From NCBI GenBank assembly GCA_031399025.1, contig JANNOJ010000065.1, forward strand, positions 1 through 64,000: a stretch of DNA of 64,000 nt, given 5' to 3'. This document shows, piece after piece, positions 19,342 through 28,461 of this stretch. The number at the start of each line of letters is the position of its first letter. Positions within the stretch are counted from its first letter, which is position 1. The notes below the pieces were generated by a model. The model worked only from the letters and a program-made list of their open reading frames with translations. It was not told the DNA's origin and ran no database searches. The position numbers were made by a program, and so were the translations under genes. Origin of the DNA: CBDBZL01 sp031399025 (GTDB taxonomy: Bacteria; Pseudomonadota; Alphaproteobacteria; Sphingomonadales; Sphingomonadaceae).

Positions 19342-20624
19342 TCGCCCGGCGCCCGCTGCTGCAACTGGCGGCCGGCGGCGGCATGGCGCTGCTCGCCGGC
19401 TGCAGGGCGGGACCGGCGGAGAAGCGGACCGACATGATCCGCCTGTGGGTTGCTCCCAACGAAGCGGAGGAAGGCTTCTGGAAGATCGCGGTTGCGCGGT
19501 GGAATGAAGCGGGACGGGGCCTGCCGGTCAGTTTCACCACGATCCCGACTGCCGGAAGCTCGGAGGATACGGTCCTATCCGCACTCGTAGCGGGCAATGA
19601 GCCGGACCTTTGCACCAATATATTCTCGGGCTTCGCGGTGCAGCTGGCGGCGCTCCGTCAGGTCGAGAACCTGGCCATGATGCCCGGCTATGCCGACCTC
19701 ATCGCGCGGCGCGACATGGCGTCGATCGTGCCGGCCTGGACGCAGCGCGGCAGGGTCTCCGCGCTGCCGATCTATTCCAGCCCCACGCTCCTGTGGTGGC
19801 GCGCGGACCTGTTGGAACGTCACGGCTTTTCCGCGCCACCGCGTACTTATGACGACGTCTATACCTTGTGCGAGCGCTACGGCGTGCCGGGTTCGCGCTA
19901 CGCGATGCAAGTGGTGGCCGGTCGATCCTGGGCCGATCGCTGGTTCGACTTCATTTCCTTCTACTACGCTGCGTCGCATGGGCGGCCGTATCTGCAAGGC
20001 GCGAAGGCGCTGTACGACAATCCGGCCGGGTTGGCGGCGGCAACCTTCATCGACCGCATGTTCCGTGAGGGCTGGACCGGGATGGACTTCGACGCAGAGG
20101 AGGCGCTCGTCACCGGTCTCGCGGCGGGCGCCGTGCGCGGCCCCTGGGATGTTGAGCGGTTCGCCAGGATTTATCCCGAAACCCTGGCGCGCATCGAAGC
20201 GGGGCCGATCGTCGCGCGCGAAGCAGGATCGGGGCCGGGCTTCACCTTTTCCGACAGCAAGGGCGTGGTCATCTTCAAGAGCAGCCGGGTGACTCGACAA
20301 GCCTTCGAATTCCTGAGCTGGGTACTGGGCGAGGAGGACCTCAATCTGCTCTGGCTCCGGCGAACCGGCCTTTCGCCCGCCCGCGGCGACCTGCTGCGCA
20401 ATCCGCGCTTCGCGGAACATTACCGCGCAAACCCGATCGCGCGCGCCTATGCCGAGCATGTGACGAGCGCGATGCCGCCCGCGCTGAGCGAGCATACGAT
20501 CGACATCCAGAAGATTATGACGACGAAGCTCGTCGAACCGCTGATGGCCGGGCTTTCGCCCCCCGCCATCGCCCTTGCCGACGCGGTCGCGCAAACCGAT
20601 CGGATGCTGGCGGTGCAGGCGTGA
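19338..20624 (+). CDS. Sugar ABC transporter substrate-binding lipoprotein
   Basis: Extracytoplasmic solute-binding protein of 428 residues. The start is a GTG overlapping the previous stop (GTGA), giving MIARRPLLQLAAGGGMALLAGC, which has a twin-arginine-like start and a clear lipobox (LLAGC, Cys22). The mature protein follows the MalE/UgpB pattern (MIRLWVAPNEAEEGFWKIAV, SALVAGNEPDLCTN, FWALL-type WWRADLLERHGF). It captures a sugar in the periplasm and delivers it to the permeases encoded next. Its stop overlaps the following GTG start. Confidence 0.9.
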   Translation: MIARRPLLQLAAGGGMALLAGCRAGPAEKRTDMIRLWVAPNEAEEGFWKIAVARWNEAGRGLPVSFTTIPTAGSSEDTVLSALVAGNEPDLCTNIFSGFAVQLAALRQVENLAMMPGYADLIARRDMASIVPAWTQRGRVSALPIYSSPTLLWWRADLLERHGFSAPPRTYDDVYTLCERYGVPGSRYAMQVVAGRSWADRWFDFISFYYAASHGRPYLQGAKALYDNPAGLAAATFIDRMFREGWTGMDFDAEEALVTGLAAGAVRGPWDVERFARIYPETLARIEAGPIVAREAGSGPGFTFSDSKGVVIFKSSRVTRQAFEFLSWVLGEEDLNLLWLRRTGLSPARGDLLRNPRFAEHYRANPIARAYAEHVTSAMPPALSEHTIDIQKIMTTKLVEPLMAGLSPPAIALADAVAQTDRMLAVQA

Positions 20625-21502
20625 ACCAGCGGTTCGCTCTGTCGCGCGAGGCGGTGATCGGCCTTTCGCTCGCGCTCGCCTATCTGCTGTTTACCGCCGT
20701 TTTCTGGGCCTATCCATTCTTTTGGCTTGCCACGCTGTCCGTCACGCAATGGCGCTTTTTCGACGAGCCCGTCTTTACCGGTGCGCGCAATCTGTTGCGG
20801 ACGATGCAGGATCCGCAGTTCGGCCAGGCGATGTGGAACGTGGTGCGTTTCCTGGCCCTATACCTGCCGATCGCGTTCGGCGGCGCGCTGCTCGTCGCTT
20901 TCGGTCTGCGGCATGTCGGCCGCGGCAAGGCGTTTGTCGCCCTGTGCTTTCTCCTGTCGAACGTCTCCTCGGGGGTGGCCGTCTCGCTTGTTTTCACGAA
21001 GATCTTCAGTTCGACCGGCCCGCTGAACAGCCTGCTGTTCGAATGGATCGGTGTTCGCATCCCGTGGACGAACCACCCGACGTTGGCGATGCTCTCGATC
21101 GCGCTGGTCGTCGCCTGGAAGTTCATCGGCTATTATGGCCTCATCCTGTATTCGGGCCTGCTGATGATACCCGCGGACATTTATGGTGCGTCGCGGCTGG
21201 ACAATGCAGGGCCGCTGACCAGGCTCACGCGGATCACCCTGCCGATGATGAATGCCCAGCTGATGATGGTTCTGGTCTTCGCCATCCTGGTCTCGTTCGG
21301 GCTCTTCACCGAGCCGTTCCTCATCACCGGGGGCGGGCCGGCCGACAGCACCACCACGCCGCAGATGATGATCTATGAAACGGCCTTCCGCCGGCTCCAG
21401 CCCAGTCACGCGGCGATGATGAGCATCATTGTCGCGCTCGCCAGCTATCTGATCATCGCCGTGGCCCGCCGCCTGTTCGAAAGGAGCGTCAAACTCGCAT
21501 GA
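20621..21502 (+). CDS. Sugar ABC transporter permease (MalF type)
   Basis: Inner-membrane permease, 293 residues, with six hydrophobic spans. The EAA loop is visible at DIYGASRLDNAGPLTRLTRI (EAA-x3-G-like), which contacts the MalK-type ATPase. The GTG start overlaps the binding-protein stop, and the stop overlaps the next permease start (ATGA). It forms the importer with the binding protein, the MalG-type permease and probably the ATPase at 15720-16829. Confidence 0.92.
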   Translation: MNQRFALSREAVIGLSLALAYLLFTAVFWAYPFFWLATLSVTQWRFFDEPVFTGARNLLRTMQDPQFGQAMWNVVRFLALYLPIAFGGALLVAFGLRHVGRGKAFVALCFLLSNVSSGVAVSLVFTKIFSSTGPLNSLLFEWIGVRIPWTNHPTLAMLSIALVVAWKFIGYYGLILYSGLLMIPADIYGASRLDNAGPLTRLTRITLPMMNAQLMMVLVFAILVSFGLFTEPFLITGGGPADSTTTPQMMIYETAFRRLQPSHAAMMSIIVALASYLIIAVARRLFERSVKLA

Positions 21503-22353
21503 TTGGCGCCCGGATCATGGCCTTCGCGCGCTCGAGAAGCATCGGCGGCTGGGCAGCCACGATCGCCATCTACGCGCTGGCGCTGACCTGGCTCTATCCC
21601 TTTGCCTGGATGGTCGCGGCGTCGCTGAAGCCGACGGCACAGATCTACACCAGCGCGCTGTTCGCGGGCGATTTCACGCTCGATAATTTCCGCTTCCTGT
21701 TCGAGACCGCCGACACGCTGGATCGCCCGTTCCTGCAGGCACTGGGAATCTCCGCGGTCGTCACCCTGACCGTCACCGCCTCGGTTCTCGTCACCTCGGC
21801 CTTCATCGCCTACGCGCTTGCCCGGCTGCGCTTTCCCGGGCGCAAGCTGTTCGGCAATTTCCTGCTGCTCCAGATGGTCATCCCGACGACGATGTTCATC
21901 CTGCCCCTGTTCGTCCTAATCAAGCAGCTCGGCCTGCTCAATTCGCTGGGCGCGCTCATCTTGCCGTCGATGATGTCGGGCTGGGGCATCTATATGATGT
22001 CGCAATCGTTCAAGGCCATGCCGGAGGATTATCTCGACGCCGCCCGGCTGGACCAGGCCAGCCTGTGGCAGACGGTGATGAAGATCGTCGTCCCGCTGAA
22101 CAAGTCGATTCTCGCCATCGTGGCGTTGTTCACCTTCACCGGGACGTGGGACAATTTTCTCTGGCCGCTGATCGCGATCTCGGACACCGATCGCATGCCG
22201 CTCGCGGTGCTGCTGGCGACGTTCAGCAAACAATATGGCGGCTATGCAGGGCCGGTCATGGCCGGCGCCGTTCTCCAGACGCTGCCGCTGGTGATCCTGT
22301 TCATCCTGTTCCGGCGACATTTTTTGCAGGGCATGTCCCTCACCTTGAAATGA
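21499..22353 (+). CDS. Sugar ABC transporter permease (MalG type)
   Basis: Inner-membrane permease, 284 residues. It shows the classic MalG features: LYPFAWMVAASLKP near the N-terminus, a run of hydrophobic spans, and the EAA loop MPEDYLDAARLDQASLWQTV with the following IVVPLNKSILA. It pairs with the MalF-type permease through a 4-bp gene overlap. The GH130 gene begins 16 bp downstream, consistent with import coupled to phosphorolysis. Confidence 0.93.
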   Translation: MIGARIMAFARSRSIGGWAATIAIYALALTWLYPFAWMVAASLKPTAQIYTSALFAGDFTLDNFRFLFETADTLDRPFLQALGISAVVTLTVTASVLVTSAFIAYALARLRFPGRKLFGNFLLLQMVIPTTMFILPLFVLIKQLGLLNSLGALILPSMMSGWGIYMMSQSFKAMPEDYLDAARLDQASLWQTVMKIVVPLNKSILAIVALFTFTGTWDNFLWPLIAISDTDRMPLAVLLATFSKQYGGYAGPVMAGAVLQTLPLVILFILFRRHFLQGMSLTLK

Positions 22354-22369
22354 GGGCGAGCTGCAAAGG

Positions 22370-23437
22370 ATGAGCGATATGTTGAAGCGTTGGCCGGGCA
22401 ATCCCATTGTCGTGCCCGAGATTGTGAGGCCCAGCCGGCCGGACCGGAGGGTGGACGGCACGTTCAACGCGGGTGTCGCGCGCGTCGGTGCCGAAACCGT
22501 GATGCTGGTCCGCGTTGCCGAGAGCGTGGTGCACGCGACGGCGGACGAGGTTCGTGTGCCGCTGCTTGAATTGCAGGGCGACGAATGGCGATGCACCACG
22601 CGGATGTTCAATACTGGCGATCCGGGCTACGACTTCTCCGATCCGCGCGTGGTTCGGTCGCGGTCGGATGCGCGCCAGGTTCACCTCACGTCCATGTCTC
22701 ACCTGCGCATTGCGCGCAGCGCCAACGGCACCGATTTCACCGTCGCGGACGAGCCATTCCTGTTCCCAGCGGATCGCTACGAACGGTTCGGCTGCGAGGA
22801 CGCGCGCATCACGCTCATCGAGGGACGCTATTACGTCAACTACACGGCCGTGTCTGAGCTTGGCATCACGACCGCGCTGGCGGTCACCGACGATTTTACC
22901 AAGGTCGAACGGCTGGGCATCATCCATGGGCCCGACAATCGCGACGTCTGCCTGTTTCCGCGCCGGATCGCCGGCAGCTTCTGGTGCCTGCATCGCCCCG
23001 CACCGCTGCATTTCGGCGCGCCCGAAATCTGGATCGCGCGATCGCCCGACCTGATTCATTGGGGGGGGCACGAGCGGCTCGCGGGGCGCACGCAGAACGG
23101 CTGGGAGGCCAATAAGATCGGCGGGGGCGCGCCGATGCTGGAAACGGACCGGGGCTGGCTGCAAATTTATCACGGGGTCGATGCCGATCAACGCTACTGC
23201 CTTGGCGCGCTGCTGCTGGATCTGAACGATCCGCGTACTGTCCGCGCCAGGCTCGCGCGGCCGCTCGCCGAACCGGTCGAGAATTATGAGATGCACGGCT
23301 TCTTCAACGACGTCCTGTTCAGCTGCGGCGCGCTGATCGAGGGCGACGAACTGCACGTCTATTACGGGGGCGCCGACCGAGTGATGGCGCTGGGCACGCT
23401 TCGGCTGGCCGATCTTTGGATCGCCATGGGCGTCTAG
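22370..23437 (+). CDS. GH130 family beta-mannoside phosphorylase
   Basis: Cytoplasmic inverting phosphorylase of glycoside hydrolase family 130, 355 residues. Known members release mannose-1-phosphate from 4-O-beta-mannosyl-glucose, mannobiose or mannosyl-N-acetylglucosamine. The five-bladed propeller motifs are present: TFNAGVARVG near the start, FGCEDARIT with the conserved Asp144 expected to act as general acid, NRDVCLFPRRI, CLHRP, KIGGGAPMLETDRGWLQIYH, and VYYGGADRVMALG near the end. The sub-group and exact substrate cannot be decided by eye. It follows the ABC importer genes, so it probably splits the imported disaccharide. Confidence 0.88.
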   Translation: MSDMLKRWPGNPIVVPEIVRPSRPDRRVDGTFNAGVARVGAETVMLVRVAESVVHATADEVRVPLLELQGDEWRCTTRMFNTGDPGYDFSDPRVVRSRSDARQVHLTSMSHLRIARSANGTDFTVADEPFLFPADRYERFGCEDARITLIEGRYYVNYTAVSELGITTALAVTDDFTKVERLGIIHGPDNRDVCLFPRRIAGSFWCLHRPAPLHFGAPEIWIARSPDLIHWGGHERLAGRTQNGWEANKIGGGAPMLETDRGWLQIYHGVDADQRYCLGALLLDLNDPRTVRARLARPLAEPVENYEMHGFFNDVLFSCGALIEGDELHVYYGGADRVMALGTLRLADLWIAMGV

Positions 23438-23480
23438 CGGCGGTTCGCCGTCCTTGTGAGCATGAGAAGGGAGAATTGTT

Positions 23481-24470
23481 GTGGATCGGGGCGGCATAAT
23501 GCGCATCAAGACGAGGGTCGAAGCATTCTCGATCGGCCGCGCGGGCGCGCTGCCGCGTACCGGAAAACTTCGCTTCGCCGGGGTCGACGGGCACGACGTC
23601 TACAACACCACCGCACCGTTCGGCGCTGCTGGACAGCGGGTGATCGCCGGCCGGGTCGAAGCGCGCGACAGCGAGGATTCGAGCGCGGTCTTCTTCCACG
23701 AACGGGATGGCGTCTGGCACCCGGTAGACGGGGCCCCCCGGTTTAGGCTGCAGGACCCGTTCGTGACTCAAATCGCGGGCGAACTGATCTTCGGCGGTGT
23801 CGAGACCAGCCGCGAACCATCCGGGCTCAGCTGGCGCACGATATTCTATCGCGGGCGCGACATCTTCGACCTGCGGCCGTTCTTCGCCGGTCCCGTCGGG
23901 ATGAAGGATATCCGGCTGTGCGCGCTGGCGGACGGACGCATCGCCATCTTCACCCGCCCGCGCGGCATCAAGGGCGGTCGCGGCACGATCGGTTACACCG
24001 AGGTCGCAACCCTCGAAGCGATGTCAATGGAGGCGATCGACGAAGCGCCGATGCTTGAGGGCATGTTTCACCCGCTTGACTGGGGCGGCGTCAACGAGGC
24101 GCATCTGCTGGATACAGGCGAGGTGGGCCTGATTGGGCACGCTGCCCAATACGTCGACGATATCCTCTATGGCCAGCGCTGCTATTATGGCGTTTCGTTC
24201 ATCTTCGATCCCGGCAGTGGGCAGTGGCGTGATTTCCAAGTCATTGCGGCGCGCGAACAGTTCGCCCCCGGCCCGGCTAAGCGTCCCGACCTGGCGGACG
24301 TGGTATTCCCATCGGGTATCGAAAGCATCGGCCCGGTCACCCGCCTCTATGCTGGAACTTCCGATGCGGAGGCGCAGTGGGTGGAGATCGCTCACCCATT
24401 TGGTGCCGCGTCATTGGCCTGCCGAAAACATCGCCTCGTCGCAGCAGCGCGTCAGACGCAGAACGGATGA
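23481..24470 (+). CDS. DUF1861/MTP-1-like protein
   Basis: 329 residues from a GTG start with AAGGGAG 7-8 bp upstream; an ATG six codons in is the alternative. Motifs such as GVDGHDVYNTTAPF, FRLQDPFVTQIAGELIFGG, PVGMKDIRLCALADGRIAIF, FHPLDWGGVNEAHLL and VVFPSGIE match the DUF1861 family. That family has a beta-propeller look like GH130/GH43 and often neighbours GH130 genes. It has no signal peptide and so is probably cytoplasmic. Function is unproven; an accessory or alternative mannoside-processing enzyme is inferred from context. Last gene of the sugar operon. Confidence 0.75.
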   Translation: MDRGGIMRIKTRVEAFSIGRAGALPRTGKLRFAGVDGHDVYNTTAPFGAAGQRVIAGRVEARDSEDSSAVFFHERDGVWHPVDGAPRFRLQDPFVTQIAGELIFGGVETSREPSGLSWRTIFYRGRDIFDLRPFFAGPVGMKDIRLCALADGRIAIFTRPRGIKGGRGTIGYTEVATLEAMSMEAIDEAPMLEGMFHPLDWGGVNEAHLLDTGEVGLIGHAAQYVDDILYGQRCYYGVSFIFDPGSGQWRDFQVIAAREQFAPGPAKRPDLADVVFPSGIESIGPVTRLYAGTSDAEAQWVEIAHPFGAASLACRKHRLVAAARQTQNG

Positions 24471-24653
24471 TCTGCCAGTGACAGGAAGCGGCGGCGAGTC
24501 GAACTCGTGATGCAGGCGCCGCCCACCCTCTGGTCGATGCGCACACACCACAGGTCGGTGCCCGCCGCCACTGCCGGGTTGACACCGCCCCGCCAGAAAG
24601 GCGGCGAATGCCCCCCGCGCGCGAGGACCACAGGTCGATTCCCGCCAGCCAGG
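24452..24653 (-). pseudogene. Possible remnant of a TauE/SafE (TSUP) permease
   Basis: Minus-strand frames downstream of cysQ read GAFAAFLAG and, one frame away, GGVNPAVAAGTDLWCVRIDQ, then VGGACIT. This resembles the TSUP signature in which a GVxPAxAVGTDLxxAAITK block follows a glycine-rich helix that appears deleted here. A third frame gives WQIIR. TSUP proteins export sulfite or related anions, and such a gene would fit beside cysQ/cysNC/cysD. The match is short and by eye only. Confidence 0.35.
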
Positions 24654-25421
24654 TCAACCCGCCGCTGCCAGCGACCTGACCTCCGCCAGCACCCGCGGCG
24701 CCCATTCCTTGCGGCAGATCAGCAGGTCGGGCATCCAGGGATCGGCATTGTTGTAGCGGCAGGGCGATCCGTCGATGCGCGAGCAGTGCAGGCCGTGCGC
24801 GGCGGCGACGGCGACGGGGGCGCAGCTGTCCCACTCGTATTGGCCGCCCGCATGCAGATAGATTTCCGCCTCGCCGCGCACCACGGCCATCGCCTTGGCC
24901 CCGGCGCTGCCCATCGCAACGAGTTCGCCGCCCAGCTTTTCGGCCACCGCCAGCGCCTCGGCCGCTGGCCGCGTGCGGCTGACCAGCAGGCGCGGTGGAC
25001 CGGTGTAAGGGGGCGGCACTTGCGGACGATCGCTGCGCAGCAGGGTGCCGGTGCCGGTATCCGGGTCGATCAGGCCCGGTAGCGCCACCGCGCCGACCTG
25101 CGCCACGCCGTCGATCGCCAGCGCCACGTGCACCGCCCAATCGGCGCGCGCCTCGCCATATTCGCGGCTGCCGTCGACCGGATCGATGATCCACACGCGC
25201 GACTTGGCGAGGCGCTCGGATGTATCGTCGCTCTCTTCCGACAGCAGCCCGTCGTCCGGCCGCAGCTGCCGCAGCGCGTCGATCAGGAACTGGTTGGCGG
25301 TGTGGTCACCGGCCCTGCCCAACGCCTTGGGATTGCTGTCGAACAGGCCGCTCGCGCGCACGTCGAGCAGGATGCGCCCGGCACACGCGGCGAGGTCGCC
25401 CGCCAACTGAAGGTCGCTCAT
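24654..25421 (-). CDS. cysQ: 3'(2'),5'-bisphosphate nucleotidase CysQ
   Basis: Hydrolyses PAP (from PAPS use) to AMP; a lithium-sensitive Mg-dependent phosphatase of the inositol monophosphatase superfamily. 255 residues from the start MSDLQLAGDLAACAGRILL, which has GGGG 8 bp upstream. An ATG two codons earlier and another 19 codons earlier are possible. Metal-binding motifs are LLSEESDDTSERL, VWIIDPVDGSREYGE and YEWDSCAPVAVAAAHG. It belongs with cysNC and cysD, 60 bp downstream of cysNC on the same strand. Confidence 0.9.
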   Translation of the reverse strand: MSDLQLAGDLAACAGRILLDVRASGLFDSNPKALGRAGDHTANQFLIDALRQLRPDDGLLSEESDDTSERLAKSRVWIIDPVDGSREYGEARADWAVHVALAIDGVAQVGAVALPGLIDPDTGTGTLLRSDRPQVPPPYTGPPRLLVSRTRPAAEALAVAEKLGGELVAMGSAGAKAMAVVRGEAEIYLHAGGQYEWDSCAPVAVAAAHGLHCSRIDGSPCRYNNADPWMPDLLICRKEWAPRVLAEVRSLAAAG

Positions 25422-25481
25422 CGGCATGTCCCCTGCGCCGGTCGCGCCTATCCCGGCACCGCCTCTGCGGTGCGCCAAGGG

Positions 25482-27464
25482 CTAGCCATCGCCCAGCAAT
25501 CTGTCCACGATGAGCGCCGCGGCCTCGTCGGGCGACATGGCCGTGGTATCGATGTGGATCTCGGGCCGTTCAGGCGCTTCATAGGGGCTGTCGACGCCGG
25601 TGAAGTTCTTGAGCTGCCCAGCGCGCGCCTTCTTGTAGAGGCCCTTCTCGTCGCGCGCCTCGGCAACGCTCAGCGGCGTATCGACGAAGACCTCGACGAA
25701 CTCGCCTTCAGGCAGCATCTCGCGTACCATCTGCCGCTCGGCGCGGAACGGCGAGATGAAGGCGGTCAGCACGATGAGGCCCGCGTCCGCCATCAGCCTG
25801 GCGACCTCGCCCACGCGGCGGATGTTCTCGATGCGGTCGGTCTCGGTGAAGCCCAGGTCCTTGTTGAGCCCGTGGCGGACGTTGTCGCCATCGAGCAGGA
25901 AGGTGTGGCGGTTCATCCGGTGGAGCCGCTTCTCGACCAGGTTGGCGATGGTCGATTTGCCGCTGCCCGACAGGCCGGTGAACCACAGCACGGCCGGCTG
26001 CTGGTTCTTGAGGCCGGCGTGTTGCTCGCGGGTGATGTCGACCTGTTGCCAGTGCACGTTCTGCGCGCGGCGCAGCGAGAAGTTGATCATCCCCCCGGCG
26101 ACGGTGGCGTTGGTCAGCTTGTCGATGAGAATGAAGCCGCCCAGCGCCCGGCTGTCGGCATAGCGCTCGAAGGTGATCGGCTTGTCGGTGGTCACCTCGA
26201 CGACGCCGATACCGTTCAGCGCCAGCGATTTGGCGGCCAGGTGTTCGAGCGAGTTGATGTCGATCTCGTATTTGGGCTGGGCGATGCTGGCGCTGACCGT
26301 CTGCGTCGCCAGCTTGAGCCAGTAGGCGCGGCCGGGTATCAGGTCGTCCTCGCTCATCCACACCAGGCTGGCCTCGAACTGGTCGGCGGTCTCGGGCGGA
26401 TCCTCGGCCGCGGCGATCACGCTGCCGCGCGAGCAATCGACCTCGTCGGCAAGCGTGATCGTCACCGATTCGCCGGCCACCGCCCGATCGCGCTCGCCGG
26501 TGGCGGCGCCCGTCGGGGCCGGCCCGGCGACTTCGCTCAGGACAGGCATGGCGATGATCGCCTTCACCGTGCTGGTCTTGCCCGTGGGCACGATCCGCAC
26601 CCGGTCGCCCGGCTGTACCGTGCCTGCCGTGACCAGGCCGGCAAAGCCGCGGAAGTCCAGGTTGGGGCGGTTGACCCATTGCACCGGCATGCGGAAGGGG
26701 CGTTCCTGCGCCAGCATGCCCTCGATCGGCACCGTCTCGAGGTGGTCGATGAGGCTGCGGCCCTGGTACCACGCCGTGTTCGGCGACGGAGCCTGCGTGA
26801 TGTTGTCGCCCTTGAAGCCCGAGATGGGGATGGGCGTGAAGGGCTCGATCCCGATGCCGGTGGCAAAGCTGCGGTAATCGGCGACGATGCGCGCGAAGGT
26901 GGCCTCATCGTAGCCGACCAGATCCATCTTGTTCACCGCCAGCACGATGTGGCGGATGCCAAGGAGGTGGGCGAGGAAGGAATGGCGCCGGGTCTGCGGC
27001 AGCACGCCCTTGCGCGCATCGATCAGGATGATGGCGAGGTCGGCGGTGGAGGCGCCGGTCACCATGTTGCGCGTATACTGCTCGTGGCCGGGCGTGTCGG
27101 CGACGATGAACTTGCGCTTCTCGGTGGCGAAGAAGCGGTAGGCGACGTCGATGGTGATGCCCTGCTCGCGTTCGGCGGCGAGGCCATCGACCAACAGCGC
27201 GAAGTCGATCTCGCCGCCCTGGGTGCCGACCTTCTTGCTGTCCGCCTCGAGCGCCGCGAGCTGGTCCTCGAAGATCATCTTGGAATCGTACAGCAGCCGG
27301 CCGATCAGAGTGGACTTGCCATCGTCCACGCTGCCGCAGGTGATGAAGCGCAGCAGGCCCTTGTTCTGGTGCTGCTCGAGATAGGCGGCGATATCCTGCG
27401 CGATCAGCGCGTCGGTCTGGTAGGCGGAATCGCTGGCCGGGCTATGGGTGGGGCTGTCGGCCAT
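25482..27464 (-). CDS. cysNC: Bifunctional sulfate adenylyltransferase subunit 1/APS kinase
   Basis: 660 residues with two enzymes fused. The N-terminal GTPase CysN shows GSVDDGKSTLIGRLLYDSK, the switch II DTPGHEQYTRNM and NKMDLVGYD, followed by EF-Tu-like beta-barrels. With CysD it makes adenosine 5'-phosphosulfate. The C-terminal APS kinase CysC shows Walker A GLSGSGKST, DGDNVRHGLNKDLGF and ISPFRAERQ, and makes PAPS. The ATG overlaps the cysD stop (TGATG), so the two are translationally coupled. The CysNC fusion is common in Proteobacteria. Confidence 0.96.
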   Translation of the reverse strand: MADSPTHSPASDSAYQTDALIAQDIAAYLEQHQNKGLLRFITCGSVDDGKSTLIGRLLYDSKMIFEDQLAALEADSKKVGTQGGEIDFALLVDGLAAEREQGITIDVAYRFFATEKRKFIVADTPGHEQYTRNMVTGASTADLAIILIDARKGVLPQTRRHSFLAHLLGIRHIVLAVNKMDLVGYDEATFARIVADYRSFATGIGIEPFTPIPISGFKGDNITQAPSPNTAWYQGRSLIDHLETVPIEGMLAQERPFRMPVQWVNRPNLDFRGFAGLVTAGTVQPGDRVRIVPTGKTSTVKAIIAMPVLSEVAGPAPTGAATGERDRAVAGESVTITLADEVDCSRGSVIAAAEDPPETADQFEASLVWMSEDDLIPGRAYWLKLATQTVSASIAQPKYEIDINSLEHLAAKSLALNGIGVVEVTTDKPITFERYADSRALGGFILIDKLTNATVAGGMINFSLRRAQNVHWQQVDITREQHAGLKNQQPAVLWFTGLSGSGKSTIANLVEKRLHRMNRHTFLLDGDNVRHGLNKDLGFTETDRIENIRRVGEVARLMADAGLIVLTAFISPFRAERQMVREMLPEGEFVEVFVDTPLSVAEARDEKGLYKKARAGQLKNFTGVDSPYEAPERPEIHIDTTAMSPDEAAALIVDRLLGDG

Positions 27465-28375
27465 CAGAAATAGCCCTCCTGCTTCTTCTTCTCCATGCTG
27501 GCATCGCCCGCATCGCGGTCGATCACGCGGCCTTGGCGTTCCGAGGTGGTGGTCAGCAGCATTTCCTGCACCACGTCTTGGATGGTGGCGGCACGACTCT
27601 CCACCGCGCCCGTCAGCGGGAAGCAGCCCAGCGTGCGGAAGCGGATGGAACGCATGGTGATCTCGGGCCTCGAGCCCATCGCCTGCTCCAGGCGCTCGAG
27701 GTCGTCGGCCATGAACAACCCGCCCTCGTGGATATAGGTCGGACGCTGGGCAGCCAGATAGAGCGGCACGATCTCGATGTTCTCGGCCATGATGTATTGC
27801 CAGATGTCGAGCTCGGTCCAGTTCGACAGCGGGAACACCCGGATGCTCTCGCCTTTCGCCTTGCGCGCGTTGTAAAGGTTCCACAGCTCGGGCCGTTGGC
27901 GCTTGGGGTCCCAGCCGTGGCTCACGGTGCGGAACGAGAAGATCCGCTCCTTGGCGCGGCTCTTCTCCTCGTCGCGCCGGGCGCCGCCGAAGGCCGCGTC
28001 GAACTCGTAGTGGCCCAGCGCCTGCTTGAGCCCTTCGGTCTTCCACATGTCGGTGTGCAGCGAGCCGTGCGCGAACGGGTTGATGCCGCGCTGCCTCGCC
28101 TCGGGGTTCTGCCAGACCAGCAGCTCCATGCCGGCAGCGCGCGCCGCCTTCTCGCGCATCGCGTACATGTCCTTGAACTTCCACGTGGTGTCGACATGCA
28201 GCAGGGGGAAGGGCGGCGGCGCGGGGTAAAACGCCTTGCGCGCCAGGTGCAGCATCACCGCGCTGTCCTTGCCGATCGAATAGAGCATCACCGGCCTGGC
28301 GGTTTCAGACGCTACTTCGCGGATGATGTGGATGCTTTCGGCCTCGAGCCGCTGCAGGTGGGTGAGGCGGTTCAT
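27464..28375 (-). CDS. cysD: Sulfate adenylyltransferase subunit 2
   Basis: Catalytic ATP-sulfurylase subunit, about 303 residues, of the PP-loop/adenine nucleotide alpha hydrolase type. PP-loop-like motif VMLYSIGKDSAVMLHLARKA, then LLHVDTTWKFKDMYAMR, FDAAFGGARRDEEKSRAKER and the typical tail MEKKKQEGYF. The start MNRLTHLQRLEAESIHIIRE has GGAG at 6 bp; an ATG four codons upstream is also possible. First gene of the sulfate activation cluster (cysD-cysNC-cysQ). Confidence 0.96.
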   Translation of the reverse strand: MNRLTHLQRLEAESIHIIREVASETARPVMLYSIGKDSAVMLHLARKAFYPAPPPFPLLHVDTTWKFKDMYAMREKAARAAGMELLVWQNPEARQRGINPFAHGSLHTDMWKTEGLKQALGHYEFDAAFGGARRDEEKSRAKERIFSFRTVSHGWDPKRQRPELWNLYNARKAKGESIRVFPLSNWTELDIWQYIMAENIEIVPLYLAAQRPTYIHEGGLFMADDLERLEQAMGSRPEITMRSIRFRTLGCFPLTGAVESRAATIQDVVQEMLLTTTSERQGRVIDRDAGDASMEKKKQEGYF

Positions 28376-28415
28376 GGGCGGCTCCATGCCTTGTGCATTG
28401 CAGCACAGCAAGTGG

Positions 28416-28440
28416 CCCGATCAGGATAAAAGCTATCGGG
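28416..28440. promoter_or_regulatory. Inverted repeat upstream of cysD
   Basis: CCCGAT and ATCGGG flank a 13-nt A/T-richer centre, about 40-65 bp upstream of the cysD start. It could be an operator or a leader hairpin. No known regulator site is recognised. Confidence 0.3.
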
Positions 28441-28461
28441 TCCAGTAACGGGACTTTTCGA

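Noticed and set aside
25128..27473. A 781-codon open frame on the plus strand opposite cysNC and cysQ.
   Set aside because: Antisense mirror of strongly conserved genes with His/Arg-rich, domain-free sequence.
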